DNA of 47,010 nucleotides from Faecalibacterium sp. CAG:1138 (GCA_000434675.1 HF988635.1:101266-148275); one strand, 5' to 3'; counted from the stretch's first letter, positions 24,740-32,940 are shown. The notes: generated from the sequence alone by a model not told the origin. Translations and numbers: made by a program.

Positions 24740-25261
24740 ATGGCTGAACTTGAAATTCTGTTTTCGGACATGGGCGCGCTGGCCGCAATATGTCTGATTG
24801 TGGGTATGATTTTTTCGATAATCGAAATTTTCAACCCCGGATTCGGATTTTTCGGCATAACGGGAATAGTGCTGACGCTTCTGGGTATGATTCTTGCGGT
24901 TACGCATACGTCTTCCGGAAATCCGGTGAAGCAGTTCTTTTTGCTGCTTCTTTTGGAAATAATCGTTCTGACGCTGGCGTTCGGGCTTATGGCTTACTCC
25001 GTCAAAAAAGGATGGATAAGTCGAACCGCGCTCGTCGAAAAGAATACGGCGGTTCCGGAAGGTGCAACCGAAGGCACGCCGAAATATAAGGAGCTTATCG
25101 GAAAAACGGGCGAAACGATCACGGAGCTGCGCCCCGTCGGGAAAGCAAAAATCGACGACAAAATCTACGACGTTACGTCGGAGGACGGATTCGTGGATAA
25201 GGGCGTCGGAATAGAAGTGGTCGCCGCAGAAGGCGTGAAAATCACAGTCAGAAAAATTTAA
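24740..25261 (+). CDS. NfeD family membrane protein
   Basis: The 173-aa protein has two to three membrane helices in its first half (about 12-32, 36-52, 66-88) and a soluble C-terminal OB-fold domain (about 105-173) with LIGKTGETITELRPVGKAKID, the NfeD signature. NfeD proteins pair with flotillins and modulate membrane microdomains. It is the short type without the serine-protease domain. The flotillin gene follows 21 bases later, as in Bacillus yqeZ-yqfA. Confidence 0.9.
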   Translation: MAELEILFSDMGALAAICLIVGMIFSIIEIFNPGFGFFGITGIVLTLLGMILAVTHTSSGNPVKQFFLLLLLEIIVLTLAFGLMAYSVKKGWISRTALVEKNTAVPEGATEGTPKYKELIGKTGETITELRPVGKAKIDDKIYDVTSEDGFVDKGVGIEVVAAEGVKITVRKI

Positions 25262-25282
25262 GTATTTTGGAGGATATAATTT

Positions 25283-26296
25283 ATGATCAATTCAATTTTG
25301 GCAGTAAGCACGGGCCTTATCGTCGGCATAGTTGCCGTCGTGGTGGTGATACTGGCATTGTTCTTCTCGTTCGTGCCGGTGTCGCTGTGGTTCCTGACGG
25401 TCGTTTCGGGAGCAAAGGTTTCCATGGGCAGACTGGTTGGTATGAAGCTGAGAAAAATCAAGGTGAGAATGGTTGTCGAAGCGTACATCTCCGCAACGAA
25501 AGCCGGCCTTAACATCGACATCGCAGAGCTTGAAACTCACTACCAGGCGGGCGGCGACGTGCTTAAAGTCGTCAACGCTCTCATAAGCGCGCACAGCGCA
25601 AACATCGAGCTTTCCCTCGGCACCGCAAAGGCCATAGACCTTGCCGGACGCGACGTGCTGAACGCGGTTAAGGTTTCCGTCAACCCGAAGGTTATCGAAA
25701 CCCCTGTCATCGCGGCAATCGCAAAAGACGGTATCGAGCTCAGAGCCAAGGCCAGAGTTACCGTGAGAGCCAACATCAGCAGGCTCGTCGGCGGCGCGGG
25801 AGAGGACACCATTATCGCGCGTATCGGCGAAGGTATCGTAACCACCGTAGGTTCCTCGGCTTCCCACAAGGACGTTTTGGAAAACCCGGACAGCATTTCC
25901 AAAACCGTTCTGTCAAAAGGCCTCGACAGCGGTACGGCGTTTGAGATTTTGTCCATAGACATCGCGGACGTTGACGTCGGCAGAAACATCGGCGCGCAGC
26001 TCCAGATGGATCAGGCGGAAGCGGACAAACGCATCGCTCAGGCAAAAGCCGAAGAAAGAAGGGCTTTGGCGGTCGCTCAGGAACAGGAAATGAAAGCAAA
26101 AGTGCAGGAAATGAAAGCCGAAGTCGTCAAGGCGGAAGCGGAAGTTCCTCTGGCGCTTGCGGACGCTCTCAGAAACGGCAATATGGGTGTTATGGATTAC
26201 TATAACATGCAGAACGTTATCGCGGACACCGGAATGAGAAACGCCATTTCCGGAGTGGATAAAGCAGACAAAAAATCGGAAAAGCCTAATAAATAA
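25283..26296 (+). CDS. floA: flotillin-like protein FloA
   Basis: The 337-aa scaffold protein inserts via an N-terminal hydrophobic hairpin (about 8-45), followed by an SPFH/PHB domain (VSVNPKVIETPVIAAIAKDGIEL, about 132-160) and a coiled-coil rich in alanine and glutamate (AEADKRIAQAKAEERRALAV, about 245-300). This is the UPF0365/YqfA family that organises functional membrane microdomains. Ribosome site TTGGAGG. Followed within 24 bases by a frameshifted gene. Confidence 0.95.
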   Translation: MINSILAVSTGLIVGIVAVVVVILALFFSFVPVSLWFLTVVSGAKVSMGRLVGMKLRKIKVRMVVEAYISATKAGLNIDIAELETHYQAGGDVLKVVNALISAHSANIELSLGTAKAIDLAGRDVLNAVKVSVNPKVIETPVIAAIAKDGIELRAKARVTVRANISRLVGGAGEDTIIARIGEGIVTTVGSSASHKDVLENPDSISKTVLSKGLDSGTAFEILSIDIADVDVGRNIGAQLQMDQAEADKRIAQAKAEERRALAVAQEQEMKAKVQEMKAEVVKAEAEVPLALADALRNGNMGVMDYYNMQNVIADTGMRNAISGVDKADKKSEKPNK

Positions 26297-26319
26297 GCTT
26301 TTTTGACACTGTAAAACCT

Positions 26320-26917
26320 ATGTTCAGATATTTAATTGCAGACATAATCGAAAACGGCGCAGACGCGGAAGAGTTTTTCGGATTTCTGACAAGCTTGTTC
26401 AGCGTAATCGGAATTATAGTTTGCGTGAGGATTTACGTGAACGTCAAACGCGCAAAATCGCAGGCGTCCAAGGGGGCGACCGGTAACCGCGCCGGCGTGG
26501 CCCCGACGAGCGAGGTCGAGCGAGGGAATAGGGCTTCCGTATCGAAATCGGGCATGACTGCCGAGGAATGGTACGACGGCGTTAAACGTCGCCGCGCCGA
26601 AGCGCAGGCAAAGAGCAAGTCGAAAACCTCAATCGAAGCGGAACTGGAAAAACGGCACGCCGATCACGAGCACCCGGCCTTCACCAAAAATACGCGGGTG
26701 GAGTACGTTCCGACGGGAGGCAGTCTTACGGCCGAATCGGAAGAGGTGCAGTCTTGCGGCCGAATTGGAAGAGGGCTGCAAAGACCTGAAAAACGTCCGA
26801 TTCATCGAAACCGACGAAGACTACGCCGAGGATATAGATATCGATCACGATCTCACACCGTTGCAAGCGATGATGGTTTTCGGCGACGTTATCTCGAAAC
26901 CTAAATTCAAAAAATAA
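26320..26917 (+). pseudogene. hypothetical membrane-anchored protein, reading frame broken by a tandem duplication
   Basis: Translation from ATG 26320 gives one N-terminal membrane helix (about 20-42) and a charged region up to about residue 142, then turns into an arginine-rich nonsense tail ending at 26904. From about 26765 the +1 frame reads LEEGCKDLKNVRFIETDEDY and onwards to TAA at 26915-26917, which looks like ordinary acidic coding sequence. The shift coincides with a 28-bp imperfect tandem repeat. So either the gene is damaged, the assembly has an indel, or frameshifting occurs. No ribosome site is evident. Family unknown; the place after floA is held by the small yqfB in Bacillus. 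Confidence 0.75.
26721..26776 (+). repeat. imperfect 28-bp tandem duplication
   Basis: Copy 1 at 26721-26748 and copy 2 at 26749-26776 both begin CAGTCTT and contain CGGCCGAA...GGAAGAGG; 24 of 28 positions match. A unit of 28 is not a multiple of three and shifts the host frame by one. Confidence 0.9.
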
Positions 26918-26947
26918 CCGATAGGTCAAAAAACGCTACTATGCGAC

Positions 26948-26977
26948 AAAAGCCACTTCAAAATAAGTGGCTTTTTT
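26948..26977 (+). terminator. intrinsic terminator after the nfeD-floA unit
   Basis: AAAAGCCACTT-N6-AAGTGGCTTTTTT. Confidence 0.9.
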
Positions 26978-26979
26978 GT

Positions 26980-27008
26980 TTGCTATGGGCGGGGTTTTGT
27001 GTTATAAT
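26980..27008 (+). promoter_or_regulatory. promoter of the NYN-LOTUS gene
   Basis: TTGCTA (26980-26985), 17 bases, TATAAT (27003-27008) with TG extended -10. It starts right behind the preceding terminator. Confidence 0.7.
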
Positions 27009-27061
27009 CAAGCTGACTTATAGTTTATATTTATAAGAATTCAGCCAAAATCGGAGAATAT

Positions 27062-28495
27062 ATGGAAAAAACAAACAACATTGCTTTGCTCATCGACGCC
27101 GAAAACATCGAGAGCAAATATATCGAAAAAATACTGGGAGAGCTTTCTTCCCGTGGCAGAATTATCGTCAAAAGGGCTTACGCCGACTGGACGAAATCGC
27201 AGGTTAAACCGCTCAAAAAACTGGGGCCGGACAGCTATAACCTCTGGGAAGTGCTGAATGGCTGGTATCAGATACTCGCGGCAAAGGGCATCGTTCCGAT
27301 GCAACAATCGCAAAACACTGTCGGCAAAAACAGCAGCGACATCTATCTCGTCATCGACGCAATGGATTTGATGTATCAGGGGGTGGTGGACACCTTCTGC
27401 ATAGTCAGCTCGGACGGCGACTTCACAAGGCTTTGCACGAGGCTTACGGAAGCGGGCAAAAACGTCATCGTTATGGGCGAAACGCATACGCCGAATTCGG
27501 TGAAGGCGGCTTCAGAATTTATCAACCTCGGCTACGCGGTGGAAAAATTCGGGCCTTCCGACAAGGGTAAGCACGAAACCCGCGGCAAAGCGGCGCCGAC
27601 GGAAGAAAAGGTCGCAAAACCGCAGGAAAAAGTGGCAAAGTCTGCCATTCAAACCGCGGCAAAATCCGCCGCTGCGCCTAAAAATCAGCCTCAGGAAAAG
27701 ACAACGGAACCGAAAGCCAGAAAGAACGAGAATTTCATTCCGATGCTTATCAAAAAGGCTTCCGAAAGAGACGATCTGAAACCTAAAGAGGAAACTGCGG
27801 CGGCTACCGCAGAAACCCAGAAACCTGCCGAAGCTACGGCCGAAAAACCGATCGCCGCAGGGAAGAGCTACGACGAGGAAATTATTTCCGACATCAAAAA
27901 GCTTATTGCAAAGCATAAAAATCAAAACAACGAAATCAATTATCAAAAACTGTTGGATTTGCTCAGAAAAGCGCATCCGGAATGCGAAAAAATCGCCAAG
28001 GGCGAAAAGAATATACTGGAAATATTTAAGAACGTGCCGGGAGTTATCTATCGCACCGAAAGCGGAAACTATCTGTTTAGCCTGGAAGAATTGAAAAAAG
28101 ACGTTAAAGCGCCTGAAGAAGTAAAGAGCGCGGAAAAAGCCGAGGAAGTTAAAAAGGAAGAAGCGGCAGAGGAAACCAAGACCGCCGAAAAACCGAATGC
28201 AAAACCGAAAATACGAGCTTCCAAAAAGTCCGTGAAGGCAAAGACCGAAGAAGAAAAGCCGACCGTGATTGCAGGCACCGAAATTGAAGAGCCTGCCGCC
28301 GAAAAAGCCGAAAAGGCCGAGGAAAGCAAGAAGCCTGCGGCAAAAAAGGCAAAATCCAAAAAGGCGGAGAAACCCGAAGAGGAAACGCCTTCCGAGGAAA
28401 AACCCGTAAAAAAACCGAGGAAACCTCGCACATCAAAGCCTAAAAAAGAAAAGGAAGAAGGCGACAAAAAAGAAGAAACAAACAAAACCGAATAG
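27062..28495 (+). CDS. NYN-domain nuclease-like protein with LOTUS/OST-HTH-like domain and disordered tail
   Basis: The 477-aa protein has an N-terminal NYN domain (about 1-160): IALLIDAENIES, the second acidic site in DIYLVIDAMDLMYQG, and SSDGDFTRLCTRLTEAGK, all intact. A low-complexity linker (about 165-270) follows. A winged-helix segment at about 275-345 (ISDIKKLIAKHKNQNNEINYQ to VIYRTESGNYLFSL) resembles OST-HTH/LOTUS. The last ~130 residues are a Lys/Ala/Glu/Pro-rich, histone-like tail. NYN is a PIN-fold metal-dependent RNase; LOTUS binds RNA, including G-quadruplex RNA. A role in RNA decay is inferred. Ribosome site is GGAG. Confidence 0.82.
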   Translation: MEKTNNIALLIDAENIESKYIEKILGELSSRGRIIVKRAYADWTKSQVKPLKKLGPDSYNLWEVLNGWYQILAAKGIVPMQQSQNTVGKNSSDIYLVIDAMDLMYQGVVDTFCIVSSDGDFTRLCTRLTEAGKNVIVMGETHTPNSVKAASEFINLGYAVEKFGPSDKGKHETRGKAAPTEEKVAKPQEKVAKSAIQTAAKSAAAPKNQPQEKTTEPKARKNENFIPMLIKKASERDDLKPKEETAAATAETQKPAEATAEKPIAAGKSYDEEIISDIKKLIAKHKNQNNEINYQKLLDLLRKAHPECEKIAKGEKNILEIFKNVPGVIYRTESGNYLFSLEELKKDVKAPEEVKSAEKAEEVKKEEAAEETKTAEKPNAKPKIRASKKSVKAKTEEEKPTVIAGTEIEEPAAEKAEKAEESKKPAAKKAKSKKAEKPEEETPSEEKPVKKPRKPRTSKPKKEKEEGDKKEETNKTE

Positions 28496-28527
28496 AAAAA
28501 ACAGACGCAAAGTGCGTCTGTTTTTGT
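28496..28527. terminator. bidirectional terminator between the NYN-LOTUS gene and the DNA glycosylase gene
   Basis: ACAGACGCA-N3-TGCGTCTGT flanked by an A-run and a T-run, between convergent genes. Confidence 0.88.
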
Positions 28528-28533
28528 TTTTGA

Positions 28534-29043
28534 TTATAAAACGTCGAAGTGTTTTGCTATTTCCGCGCGCCATATTTCGGTCAATAGGGCGAGAGAATAT
28601 TTGGCGTTTGCGGCGGACGGCGACGGAAGAACGGACACAAGAGGAGAAAGCTCGGGATAGAATTCCAGAAGATATTTGCGGCTTGCTGTTCCGACGCAGA
28701 AAATACGTTTGATTTCGCTTAAGGAGAGAAGCGCGGGAATATCGGCGGGGACGACGTTTTTTATGGTGCTGTCCGAGCTGCCGGAAATTTCACAGCTTTC
28801 GATGGAGTCGTAAAGCGCGACGCGGTGCTTTTTGAGAAGCGAAATTTTTTGCTCTATGCTTGTGTCATAGAAATTTTCGCCGAAGATTTTGCCCAGAATC
28901 CGCCAGAACCTGTTGGTTTTGTGCATATAGAAAAAGCCCGCTTTTTCGGAAGCGACGCTGGGAACGCTCCCCAAAAAGAGCATTCGGGAATCCTTCTCGA
29001 TAACGGGCGAAAAGTTGTGTTTTGCCGCGCGGAATTCAGACAT
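28534..29043 (-). CDS. DNA-deoxyinosine glycosylase (uracil-DNA glycosylase superfamily)
   Basis: The 169-aa protein has the superfamily motif 1 as LFLGSVPSVASEKAGFFY, then HKTNRFWRIL, a DSIESC segment where family members bind the flipped base, and motif 2 VLPSPSAANAKYS. These features fit the TIGR04274 deoxyinosine (hypoxanthine) glycosylases, which start repair of deaminated adenine. A mismatch-specific uracil glycosylase is the alternative. It overlaps the upstream membrane-protein gene by eight bases. Confidence 0.83.
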   Translation of the reverse strand: MSEFRAAKHNFSPVIEKDSRMLFLGSVPSVASEKAGFFYMHKTNRFWRILGKIFGENFYDTSIEQKISLLKKHRVALYDSIESCEISGSSDSTIKNVVPADIPALLSLSEIKRIFCVGTASRKYLLEFYPELSPLVSVLPSPSAANAKYSLALLTEIWRAEIAKHFDVL

Positions 29044-29620
29044 CGGTTTTTTTAGGCGGGAATTTTTTGAAGGCGTCTTCGATGCCTTGAATTTCTTCTT
29101 TCGTGAAATCGGCCGTGGAAACGAGGCTTCCGCAATATTCGCACTTGCCTCGGCCGCCGACCATCGTTACCGGCCCCGTGCAGTAAGGGCAACGATAGGT
29201 TATTGCCGCGGACACGTTGACGACGGTTTTGCCGTCAGCGGAAAGCCGCACGATTTCGTCGCCGACGACGGCAACTCCGGTGAGGTACTTTTTGTCGATA
29301 AGTTTTTTGACTTCCTGATGCACCTGATTTTCGGACTTGTCGTTGAGGCGGGCAAGATCGGAAATGCTAGTGACGGAACCGTCGTGAATTTGCGAAAACA
29401 GCTTTTTGGATTCGTACGTCGAGCCGACGGCAACCCAAACCATAGGCGCGCCGTAAAAGCCGGCGACGACGAAGATTATGCCGAAAACCAAAAGAGCGGT
29501 AAGGTGACGTGTGGCACCGAAAACTATCATCGGAATTCCGCCCACGAGCATAAGGGAAAGCATGACCGCAAACGCAATCATAATTTTTCTGACTTTTTCT
29601 ATTTTGGAAATTTCATTCAT
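29036..29620 (-). CDS. membrane protein with winged-helix-like region and zinc ribbon
   Basis: The 194-aa protein has two membrane helices (about 12-32 and 38-60), then a helical segment with PCI/winged-helix character (TSISDLARLNDKSENQVHQEVKKL region, about 80-110), and a C-terminal zinc ribbon CPYC-x12-CEYC (about 144-163). Similar TM + zinc-ribbon proteins occur across Clostridia with no assigned function. Start ATG 29620 behind GAGG. Its stop overlaps the glycosylase start, so the two are translated from one mRNA. Confidence 0.75.
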   Translation of the reverse strand: MNEISKIEKVRKIMIAFAVMLSLMLVGGIPMIVFGATRHLTALLVFGIIFVVAGFYGAPMVWVAVGSTYESKKLFSQIHDGSVTSISDLARLNDKSENQVHQEVKKLIDKKYLTGVAVVGDEIVRLSADGKTVVNVSAAITYRCPYCTGPVTMVGGRGKCEYCGSLVSTADFTKEEIQGIEDAFKKFPPKKTDV

Positions 29621-29646
29621 AGCTGCCTCGAAACGTGTTTTTTCAA

Positions 29647-29675
29647 ATTATAGCATATATCACGGCAAATTGCAA
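29647..29675 (-). promoter_or_regulatory. promoter of the zinc-ribbon/DNA glycosylase pair
   Basis: On the minus strand TTGCAA (29675-29670), 17 bases, TATAAT (29652-29647). It lies directly behind the terminator of the two-component genes. Confidence 0.7.
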
Positions 29676-29678
29676 TAT

Positions 29679-29704
29679 AAAAACGGGCGATAAGCCCGTT
29701 TTTT
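29679..29704 (-). terminator. terminator after the two-component system
   Basis: ACGGGC-N5-GCCCGT with T-rich flanks on both strands. Confidence 0.85.
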
Positions 29705-29705
29705 G

Positions 29706-30959
29706 TCAGTTGGATTTTGCGTCCTTGACGTCTTTTGCGTCCTTTGCGGTTTGTTTGAAGGAAACGTTCATGGCAAGATAGCTTTTGCCGTCGGAAACCG
29801 CGGAAATGACGCCGTTTAGTTTGGTTGCTATGGTCTTTGCGATTGAAAGGCCGAGACCGAAGCTTTTGCCGCTGTTTTCATGCGAGAGGTCGCACTTGTA
29901 GAAGCGGTCGAAAATTTTAGGCAGGTCTTCTTCCTTTATGCCGGAGCAGGTGTTCTGCACGGTGAAAACGACGTGTTTTTTGTCGGTTTTCAGCAGAAGT
30001 TCGATTTTACCGCCCTCATTCGTGTACTTAAAAGCGTTGTCCAGAAGAATGTAGGCAAGCTCTTCAAACAATTTGGCGTTCGATTTTATGACGACGTCAG
30101 GCTTTATAGTGCACTCGAAGTCGATGTTTTTTTCGAAGGCGTTGGCTTCGTAGGTGAGCCCCAAACCGTCCAGAATTTCAGAGATGCACACGGGCTCGGT
30201 GGAGATTTCGCCGGTGTCGGCTTCGTATTTCGCAAGCTTGACCATGTCGGAAATAAGCGCGCTCATACGCTCGGACTGGTCGGTGATGTTTTTTATCCAT
30301 TTTTTGCAGTCGGCGGGATCGGTTGCGTTCTCGAGCGCGCCCGCGTTTGCGTTGATGATGGCTATCGGCGTTTTGAGTTCGTGCGAGGCGTTGGCCACAA
30401 GCTCGGTCTGCTTTTTCCAAGCGCGCTGTGTCGGCTGCACGATGCGGTCGGCCAGCTTTACGGATACGAACACGACGATCGCCATGGAGCAGAGCAGAAT
30501 TATGACGAGGTTGTTGCCGAGGTGGAATTTAAGCTCGTCGGTGAAGGATGTGTCGAAAAACGCCACCCTCTGCGCGCCGCCTCCCTCGAAAGCCGTGGAT
30601 TTTTTGTAGCGAAAGTAGTAGTCGTCGACGTCGAAGGTGCCTTCGGATTTTGCTTTTTTAGGCGTGGTGGCAAAGGTCAGAATTTCGGCTTTGACTTCGG
30701 CGGGGTACTCCTCGAGGCCGGCGTAGAAAACGTCGCCGTTATAATAGCTTTCGACGATTATGCACCCCGACGGCAAAACGGTGCCGCCCGCGCTTTGAAG
30801 ATTCAGCTCGCCGTCCAAAACCTGATCCAGAATGTCGTCGATTTTTTGCGTGGTGTTGTAGGACGTTACGAGATACACCACCACGAACAGCAACGCTATG
30901 AACATAAAACCCGTCAGCACGAAGGTGGCCGTCAATTTGCGTTTCAGGTCTTTGAACAT
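29706..30959 (-). CDS. sensor histidine kinase
   Basis: The 417-aa kinase has TM1 (about 11-33), an extracytoplasmic sensor of about 115 residues, TM2 (about 150-170) and a very short HAMP-like linker. The dimerisation domain has the phospho-acceptor H193 in NASHELKTPIAII. The ATPase domain shows the N box LLDNAFKYTNEGG, the F box FDRFYK and the G box FGLGLSIAK. The C-terminus is a lysine-aspartate-alanine tail (AKDAKDVKDAKSN). It overlaps the regulator gene by 16 bases. The signal is unknown; the sensor has no recognised domain. Confidence 0.93.
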   Translation of the reverse strand: MFKDLKRKLTATFVLTGFMFIALLFVVVYLVTSYNTTQKIDDILDQVLDGELNLQSAGGTVLPSGCIIVESYYNGDVFYAGLEEYPAEVKAEILTFATTPKKAKSEGTFDVDDYYFRYKKSTAFEGGGAQRVAFFDTSFTDELKFHLGNNLVIILLCSMAIVVFVSVKLADRIVQPTQRAWKKQTELVANASHELKTPIAIINANAGALENATDPADCKKWIKNITDQSERMSALISDMVKLAKYEADTGEISTEPVCISEILDGLGLTYEANAFEKNIDFECTIKPDVVIKSNAKLFEELAYILLDNAFKYTNEGGKIELLLKTDKKHVVFTVQNTCSGIKEEDLPKIFDRFYKCDLSHENSGKSFGLGLSIAKTIATKLNGVISAVSDGKSYLAMNVSFKQTAKDAKDVKDAKSN

Positions 30960-31633
30960 TTGTTCTCCAGTTTGTAGCCGACGCCGCGGACGGTTACCAC
31001 GGTTACGTTAGATTTTATGTGCGCAAGCTTTTTGCGTATGAAGCTGATGTAAACTTCGATGTTGTTGGATTCGAGTTCGTTGTCGAAGCCCCAGATTTTG
31101 GTTATCATGTCGTCGCGGGTGGCGATAAACTGCGGGTGCTCCATAAGATACTTCAGAATTTCGTATTCCTTGACGGAAACCTTGATGCTGTCCGAACCCG
31201 ACGTGAGGGTATAGGCTTTGAGATCGAGCGACAGATCGCCGAATTTTAAGGTGTATTCGTCGACGAGATCGTTGTCCTTGCGTCTGGCGACGGCTCGGAT
31301 GCGGGCAAGAAGCTCGTTGGTGTCGAAAGGCTTAGGGATATAGTCGTCCGCGCCGTAGTCAAGACCTTTTATTCTGTCCTCGGTTTCGCCGAGGGCCGTC
31401 ATCATTATGACAGGCGTTTTCACTTTCTGCGCCCGAAGCTTTTTGAGCACGGTGAAGCCGTCCGTCCCCGGAAGCATGACGTCCAGAAGTATGACGTCGT
31501 AAATGCCGGTGCGGGCATATTCGTAGCCTTCGTCGCCGTTATAGACGGCGTCGGTGGAATAATGTTGTTTTTTGAATACCGCTACGAGAGCGTCCGAAAG
31601 TTGTACTTCGTCTTCGATAAGCAAGATACGCAT
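30944..31633 (-). CDS. OmpR-family response regulator
   Basis: The 229-aa regulator has a receiver domain with E8/D9, the phosphorylated D51 in YDVILLDVMLPG, T/A switch MMTAL and K in YIPKPFD. The C-terminal winged helix (about 130-229) shows VSVKEYEILKYLMEHPQ and VYISFIRKKLAHI with VRGVGYKL. It binds DNA as a dimer; the target genes are unknown. Start ATG 31633 behind GGAGG. Pairs with the downstream kinase. Confidence 0.95.
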   Translation of the reverse strand: MRILLIEDEVQLSDALVAVFKKQHYSTDAVYNGDEGYEYARTGIYDVILLDVMLPGTDGFTVLKKLRAQKVKTPVIMMTALGETEDRIKGLDYGADDYIPKPFDTNELLARIRAVARRKDNDLVDEYTLKFGDLSLDLKAYTLTSGSDSIKVSVKEYEILKYLMEHPQFIATRDDMITKIWGFDNELESNNIEVYISFIRKKLAHIKSNVTVVTVRGVGYKLENKCSKT

Positions 31634-31662
31634 AAGGTGCCTCCGCTGTTAGTTTCTACCTA

Positions 31663-31668
31663 ATTATA
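31663..31668 (-). promoter_or_regulatory. -10 box of the two-component operon
   Basis: TATAAT on the minus strand (31668-31663), 30 bases from the regulator ATG. The expected -35 position is a poor match, so an activator, possibly the regulator itself, may be needed. Confidence 0.45.
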
Positions 31669-31741
31669 ACAGCTTAAGGCTTAAAAAGAAATTAAAATGA
31701 AAAGTTTTTTGCGCCGTTTTGTCATTTATCTCGCGAAATAG

Positions 31742-31770
31742 TGGAAAAATTCGAAAAAACGGTTTATAAT
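31742..31770 (+). promoter_or_regulatory. promoter of queH, placed for a leaderless transcript
   Basis: TGGAAA (31742-31747), 17 bases, TATAAT (31765-31770). The ATG of queH begins at 31777, exactly six bases after the -10, i.e. at the expected +1. There is no ribosome site between them. Confidence 0.55.
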
Positions 31771-31776
31771 CGACGT

Positions 31777-32406
31777 ATGGCAAAAAACTATCAAAAAGAA
31801 TTTGAAAAAATCGTGTCCGGATTTTCTGGCGAAAAACCGAAGCTGCTGCTTCACGTCTGCTGCGCGCCGTGCGCTTCGCACTCGCTTACCGTGGCGGTGA
31901 AGTATTTTGACGTTACGGTTTTTTACTACAATCCGAATATCACCTCGAGGGCCGAATACGAGGAGCGAAAAGCGGAAGTAAAAAGGCTGCTTTCGGAAAT
32001 GCCCGAGGCGGCAGGAGTGAAATTTTCGGAGGGGAAATGGGACACCGAAAGATTTTTGCGGCTTGCAAACGGGCTCGAAGAGGAACCCGAGGGCGGCAAA
32101 AGATGCAAGGCGTGCTACGCGCTCAGGCTCTCCGCCGCAGTGCAAGAAGCCGAAGACGGCGGATTCGATTTCGTAACGACGACTCTGACGATAAGCCCGC
32201 TCAAGAGCGCGGAAACGCTGAACGAGATAGGCTTTAGGCTGGCGGAAAAAACGAAAGTGAAGTGGCTGCCATCCGACTTCAAAAAGAACGGCGGGTACGC
32301 GCACAGCGTGGAGCTGAGCAAAGAGTACAACCTGTATCGGCAGAATTATTGCGGATGCGAATACGGCAAAATAAATCAGAACAAAGACTTTGGAGGTAAA
32401 ATTTGA
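31777..32406 (+). CDS. queH: epoxyqueuosine reductase QueH
   Basis: The 209-aa protein carries out the last step of queuosine synthesis in tRNA, reducing epoxyqueuosine; QueH is the cobalamin-independent enzyme that replaces QueG. Iron-sulphur and active-site cysteines: C28-C29 and C32 in LLLHVCCAPCASHS, a middle CKACYALRL, and C-terminal CGCEYGK. The fold is a HUP-type domain. I chose ATG 31777; an in-frame GTG at 31741 would place the -10 box inside the gene and has no ribosome site. It overlaps the cyclophilin start by one base. Confidence 0.93.
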   Translation: MAKNYQKEFEKIVSGFSGEKPKLLLHVCCAPCASHSLTVAVKYFDVTVFYYNPNITSRAEYEERKAEVKRLLSEMPEAAGVKFSEGKWDTERFLRLANGLEEEPEGGKRCKACYALRLSAAVQEAEDGGFDFVTTTLTISPLKSAETLNEIGFRLAEKTKVKWLPSDFKKNGGYAHSVELSKEYNLYRQNYCGCEYGKINQNKDFGGKI

Positions 32407-32912
32407 TGGATAAAGTGTCGATTGTTTTAAAAGACGGAAGAAAAATCAATCTGGAGCTGGACAGAGCGTCCGCCCCTATCACCGTCGAAAACTTTTTAAA
32501 ATTGGTGGACAACGGCTTTTATAACGGCTTGTGCTTTCACAGGGTTATAAGCGGATTTATGATTCAGGGCGGCGGCATGGTGCAGGAAAAAGGCGTGCTC
32601 ATCGAAAAACGAGGCCTGAAACCTATTAAGGGCGAATTTTTGAATAACGGCTTCAAAAACGACATCAAGCACGAGCTTGGCGTCATAAGCATGGCGAGAA
32701 CGAACGAGCCGAACAGCGCGACCAGTCAGTTTTTCATCTGCGCCGCAGATTGCGACTTTTTGGATAAGAACTACGCCGCATTCGGCCGTACGATCGACGC
32801 CGAAAGCAACAAAGTGGTGGTGGACATTTCCAACGTGAAAACTCATTCCTACGGCTGGTATAACGACATTCCGAACGAACCCGTGGTTATCGATCACGTC
32901 GAGAGAATATAA
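32406..32912 (+). CDS. peptidyl-prolyl cis-trans isomerase, cyclophilin type
   Basis: The 168-aa cytoplasmic cyclophilin has the catalytic arginine region LCFHRVISGFMIQGG, the substrate pocket GVISMARTNEPNSATSQFFI and the tryptophan-position segment LDKNYAAFGRTI. No signal peptide. The ATG shares one base with the queH stop (TGATG) and follows a TGGAGG ribosome site, so it is cotranscribed with queH, although no functional link is known. Confidence 0.95.
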   Translation: MDKVSIVLKDGRKINLELDRASAPITVENFLKLVDNGFYNGLCFHRVISGFMIQGGGMVQEKGVLIEKRGLKPIKGEFLNNGFKNDIKHELGVISMARTNEPNSATSQFFICAADCDFLDKNYAAFGRTIDAESNKVVVDISNVKTHSYGWYNDIPNEPVVIDHVERI

Positions 32913-32940
32913 TGAACGTAAAAACGTAATAGATAACAAC

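Noticed and set aside
31634..31800. preQ1 riboswitch for queH, suggested by an AAAAAACTA stretch just after the start codon
   Set aside because: The stretch lies inside the coding sequence, and the upstream hairpin and C-rich pseudoknot partner of a preQ1-I aptamer are missing; the promoter also leaves no room for a leader.
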